Part shown: one piece after another, positions 16,972 to 18,861 of the stretch
Layout of the letters: each line of letters begins with the position of its first letter
How positions within the stretch are numbered: position 1 is the first letter of the stretch
From: Gammaproteobacteria bacterium
Lineage (GTDB): Bacteria; Pseudomonadota; Gammaproteobacteria; Halothiobacillales; Halothiobacillaceae
Assembly (NCBI GenBank): GCA_029335925.2
Contig: JARJMX020000101.1
Span: forward strand, 1 to 18,861
Reading direction: 5' to 3'
Length of the DNA stretch: 18,861 nt
Position numbers and translations under genes: made by a program
The notes under the pieces: model-generated
The model's input: the letters and a program-made list of their open reading frames with translations, nothing else
Told to the model about the DNA's origin: nothing
The model's database searches: none

Positions 16972-17696
16972 TGCTCCCCCTGTTCCTCGATATCGAGACC
17001 ATCCCCGGCCAAAGCGACGAAGCCCGCGAGATAGCCCGCGCCGAGACCCGACCACCCGGCAATCTCAAGAAAGAGGAGAGCATCGCCGCTTGGTGGGAAG
17101 AGCACGGCCAAGCGGCCGTTGAAGAGAACTGGCGTAAGCAAGCGCTTGATCCAGCCTTGGGAGAGGTGTGTGCTATCGGCTTTGCCCTGGATGAAGGCCC
17201 GGCCCATTCCTTGGTGCGCGAGTGCAAGGAAACGGAAGGCGACTTTCTGCGCCGAGCGCTTTGGGCAATCAAGTGGCGCATCGAGGCCGTTATCGCCAAC
17301 AACGAAGACCCACGGCGCGGCCCGTGGGATGCCATCAGCATCAAGCCGGTTGCGCACAACGCGGCTTTCGATTTCGGATTTCTGCGTGCGCGCTGCTGGG
17401 CGAATCGCATTCGTCCCCCCTACTGGCTGCCGCGAGCCGATGGACGGCACGGGCGCGACTATGACGATACCATGCTGCACTTTGTCGGCTATGGCGGTAG
17501 GGTGAGCTTGTCGCGCCTTGCTCGTTGCCTTGGCGTCCCAGACCCCAAGGCCGAATTTGACGGGAGCGCGGTATGCGACCTGTGGCGCAATGGCGAGCAC
17601 GAAAAACTGGCCGCTTACAACGCGGCTGACGTGGAGACCTGCCGCGCAATATGGGGCATCGTCTGCGCATCCAGCGATTGCGAGGTGATCGGGTGA
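16971..17696 (+). CDS. DnaQ/PolB-like 3'-5' exonuclease
   Basis: DEDD-superfamily nuclease of 241 residues. The start is the ATG at 16971, overlapping the preceding stop; it puts the Exo I motif FLDIETIPG at the N-terminus (Asp7, Glu9). Exo II is AHNAAFDFGFL (Asp134) and Exo III is YNAADVETC with Tyr216 and Asp220, so this is the DEDDy type found in predicted PolB-like exonucleases of phages. No polymerase domain is attached. It probably processes DNA ends during replication or recombination of the element. It is coupled to its neighbours by TGATG upstream and GTGA downstream overlaps. Confidence 0.9.
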   Translation: MLPLFLDIETIPGQSDEAREIARAETRPPGNLKKEESIAAWWEEHGQAAVEENWRKQALDPALGEVCAIGFALDEGPAHSLVRECKETEGDFLRRALWAIKWRIEAVIANNEDPRRGPWDAISIKPVAHNAAFDFGFLRARCWANRIRPPYWLPRADGRHGRDYDDTMLHFVGYGGRVSLSRLARCLGVPDPKAEFDGSAVCDLWRNGEHEKLAAYNAADVETCRAIWGIVCASSDCEVIG

Positions 17697-18145
17697 TCGT
17701 GCTGGGCATTGACCCCGGCCTGCATGGAGCGCTGGCATGGGTGGAGGATGGGCGCGTGATTCATGTCGAGGATGCGCCCATCCTGGCCGAAGGAAGGCAG
17801 AAGGCCATCGATGCCGCGCGACTGGCCGCATGCATCGCTCGCCATCGCGCCGACCATGCGGTCATTGAACGTGTGGGGGCGCGGCCAACAGACGCCAAGG
17901 CAAGCGCTTTTGCCTTCGGGCGCATCACGGGTGCGCTGGAGGCGCTGGTGATGGCCACCGGCCTGCCGCTGGAGCGCGTATCTCCCATCACGTGGCGGCG
18001 CTGGGCAGGGATACCCGCCGGAGCCAGCAAGGACGCCAGCATCGCTGCCTGCTTGCGTCTGTGCCCATCATCTCGCCCCTACCTGAGCCGCCATGATCGA
18101 GCCGATGCCGTCTTGCTTGCGCTGTGGAGGATGCGCAATGCCTAA
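17693..18145 (+). CDS. RuvC-like Holliday junction resolvase
   Basis: RNase H-fold endonuclease expected to cut four-way junctions or branched replication products. The GTG at 17693 overlaps the exonuclease stop (GTGA) and gives a 150-residue protein beginning with IVLGIDPGLHGALAW. The four acidic catalytic positions are present: Asp7 (GIDPG), Glu59 (VIERVG), Asp135 and Asp138 (HDRADAVLLA). PITWRRWAGIPAGASKD corresponds to the conserved PxxWK...K segment of phage RuvC relatives. Chromosomal RuvC proteins are longer (about 170) and have ruvA/B neighbours, which are absent here, so this is the phage type. Confidence 0.9.
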   Translation: MIVLGIDPGLHGALAWVEDGRVIHVEDAPILAEGRQKAIDAARLAACIARHRADHAVIERVGARPTDAKASAFAFGRITGALEALVMATGLPLERVSPITWRRWAGIPAGASKDASIAACLRLCPSSRPYLSRHDRADAVLLALWRMRNA

Positions 18146-18542
18146 GGTACCGGCCAAAGTATCACGTGACGCGGCGGAGACTGCGCAGCTTAGGCGAGCG
18201 ATCCGCAAGGTGCTGCCGCCGGTGCTGCAAAAGCTCTACCAGATGGCGGTGGCAGGTGATGTGCAAGCGGCCAAGCTGCTACTGGATCGGGCGCTGCCGC
18301 CGCTGCAAGCGGTGCGTGATGCCGTGTTCATCGATGGCGACACGCCTGCGGCAATGAAAGCCGATCTGCTCGCCAAGGTTGCCGGAGGCGAGATTGCGCC
18401 GAGGGAAGCGTTGGCCATGCTGGAAGTGTTGGCGCATATGCCGGGCAACGCATCAAAAGAGCGGCGCGCCATCGATGCGCAGGTCTTGCATCAAGTGCGC
18501 ACAAAACTCTACGGCGAGGAGAATACGAGTGGCCAAAGCTGA
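18138..18542 (+). CDS. Hypothetical phage protein, helical
   Basis: 134 residues from the ATG at 18138, which overlaps the resolvase gene by 8 bp and has an excellent Shine-Dalgarno GGAGG 7 nt upstream. The sequence appears almost entirely alpha-helical: basic N-terminus MPKVPAKVSRDAAETAQLRRAIRKVL, then VLQKLYQMAVAGDVQAAKLLLDRALPP, and LLAKVAGGEIAPREALAMLEVLA. Small proteins of this kind are common beside Mor-type regulators and ahead of terminase genes in phages, but I cannot assign a function. It overlaps the next gene by 14 bp. Confidence 0.75.
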   Translation: MPKVPAKVSRDAAETAQLRRAIRKVLPPVLQKLYQMAVAGDVQAAKLLLDRALPPLQAVRDAVFIDGDTPAAMKADLLAKVAGGEIAPREALAMLEVLAHMPGNASKERRAIDAQVLHQVRTKLYGEENTSGQS

Positions 18543-18861
18543 TACCCGACTGCTCGAACGGCTGATCGGACGCGAGGCGCTGGAAGCCCTGATCCAGACC
18601 TGTGGCGGGCTGGCTATCCCCATCCCGAAGCGACTGCCTGAGCGTGGGCCGCTGGCCGATCTGCCGCTGCCGGCGCAGGAGGCGCTGATCGGATACGCAG
18701 GAGGGGATAAGCTCTATATCCCGAAAGCCCAACACCTACACATCCACCGCCGCTATGAAGCGATCCGCAAGGCCTAGGACTCCGGTGAGAGGGTGCGGGA
18801 GATCGCTAGGGATCATGGCGTGTCGGAGCGCTGGGGGTTGGTGTTAGTCAACTCGCCTGAG
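18529..18861 (+). pseudogene. Mor transcription activator family protein interrupted by in-frame TAG
   Basis: The frame starts at GTG 18529 behind GAGGAGA (6-nt spacing). It reads 82 residues matching the N-terminal Mor domain (LLERLIGREALEALIQTCGG, GGDKLYIPK, YEAIRKA) and then meets TAG at 18775-18777. The same frame continues without further stops for 28 codons to the window edge and encodes DSGERVREIARDHGVSERW, the family's C-terminal helix-turn-helix. Family members usually have a Tyr at the stop position (AYDSGE-type), so a TAC or TAT to TAG change is likely. Mu Mor activates the middle promoter as a dimer using this HTH; the 82-residue product would lack DNA binding. Alternatives are TAG readthrough or suppression, or a sequencing error. 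Confidence 0.65.

Noticed and set aside
16779..17831. A 350-codon open frame on the minus strand
   Set aside because: Antisense to the exonuclease and its neighbours, which have clear catalytic motifs; a high-GC shadow frame.

Overview
The window joins a conserved gammaproteobacterial chromosome segment (1 to about 9,900) to the start of an integrated phage-like element (about 10,300 to 18,861, running off the right edge). The gene order nadB<->rpoE-rseA-rseB-rseC-htrA-lepA-lepB, with nadB divergent from rpoE, is the classic sigma-E/AlgU locus of Gammaproteobacteria. Together with the high GC content it suggests a free-living, non-enteric gammaproteobacterium. No species can be named from sequence alone.

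Chromosomal part. On the minus strand, rpoE (ECF sigma factor), rseA (membrane anti-sigma factor), rseB (periplasmic co-regulator), rseC (membrane protein) and a lipoprotein HtrA protease form a tightly packed envelope-stress operon with overlapping or nearly touching start and stop codons. A good sigma-E-type promoter lies upstream of rpoE. lepA (EF4) and a partial lepB (signal peptidase I) follow, with a possible promoter of their own. nadB (L-aspartate oxidase) diverges to the right, and a yheS-type ABC-F ATPase gene converges on it.

Junction. About 580 bp between yheS and a P4-type integrase hold no convincing gene. They contain two perfect tandem hairpins and an AT-rich, repeat-bearing segment with the integrase promoter. 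The left attachment site should lie here, but I could not identify it securely.

Element. All genes are on the plus strand: tyrosine integrase; a higBA toxin-antitoxin pair whose operator overlaps the end of the integrase gene; a small unknown protein; an AlpA-type regulator behind two strong inverted repeats; then a tightly coupled replication/recombination module. That module encodes a CHC2 zinc-finger protein, a DUF927 helicase-like ATPase, a TubC-docking-like protein, two unknown small proteins (one possibly OB-fold-like), a DnaQ-type 3'-5' exonuclease, a RuvC-like resolvase, another unknown protein, and a Mor-family activator interrupted by an in-frame TAG.

The most interesting signal is in the last 230 bp of the DUF927 gene: eleven perfect copies of the octamer TGGTGACA (six forward, five inverted) in 191 bp, mostly in 9-bp-phased groups, with an AT-rich stretch between them. 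This looks like an iteron replication origin embedded in the 3' end of the helicase gene, and its unit resembles the iterons of satellite phage P4.
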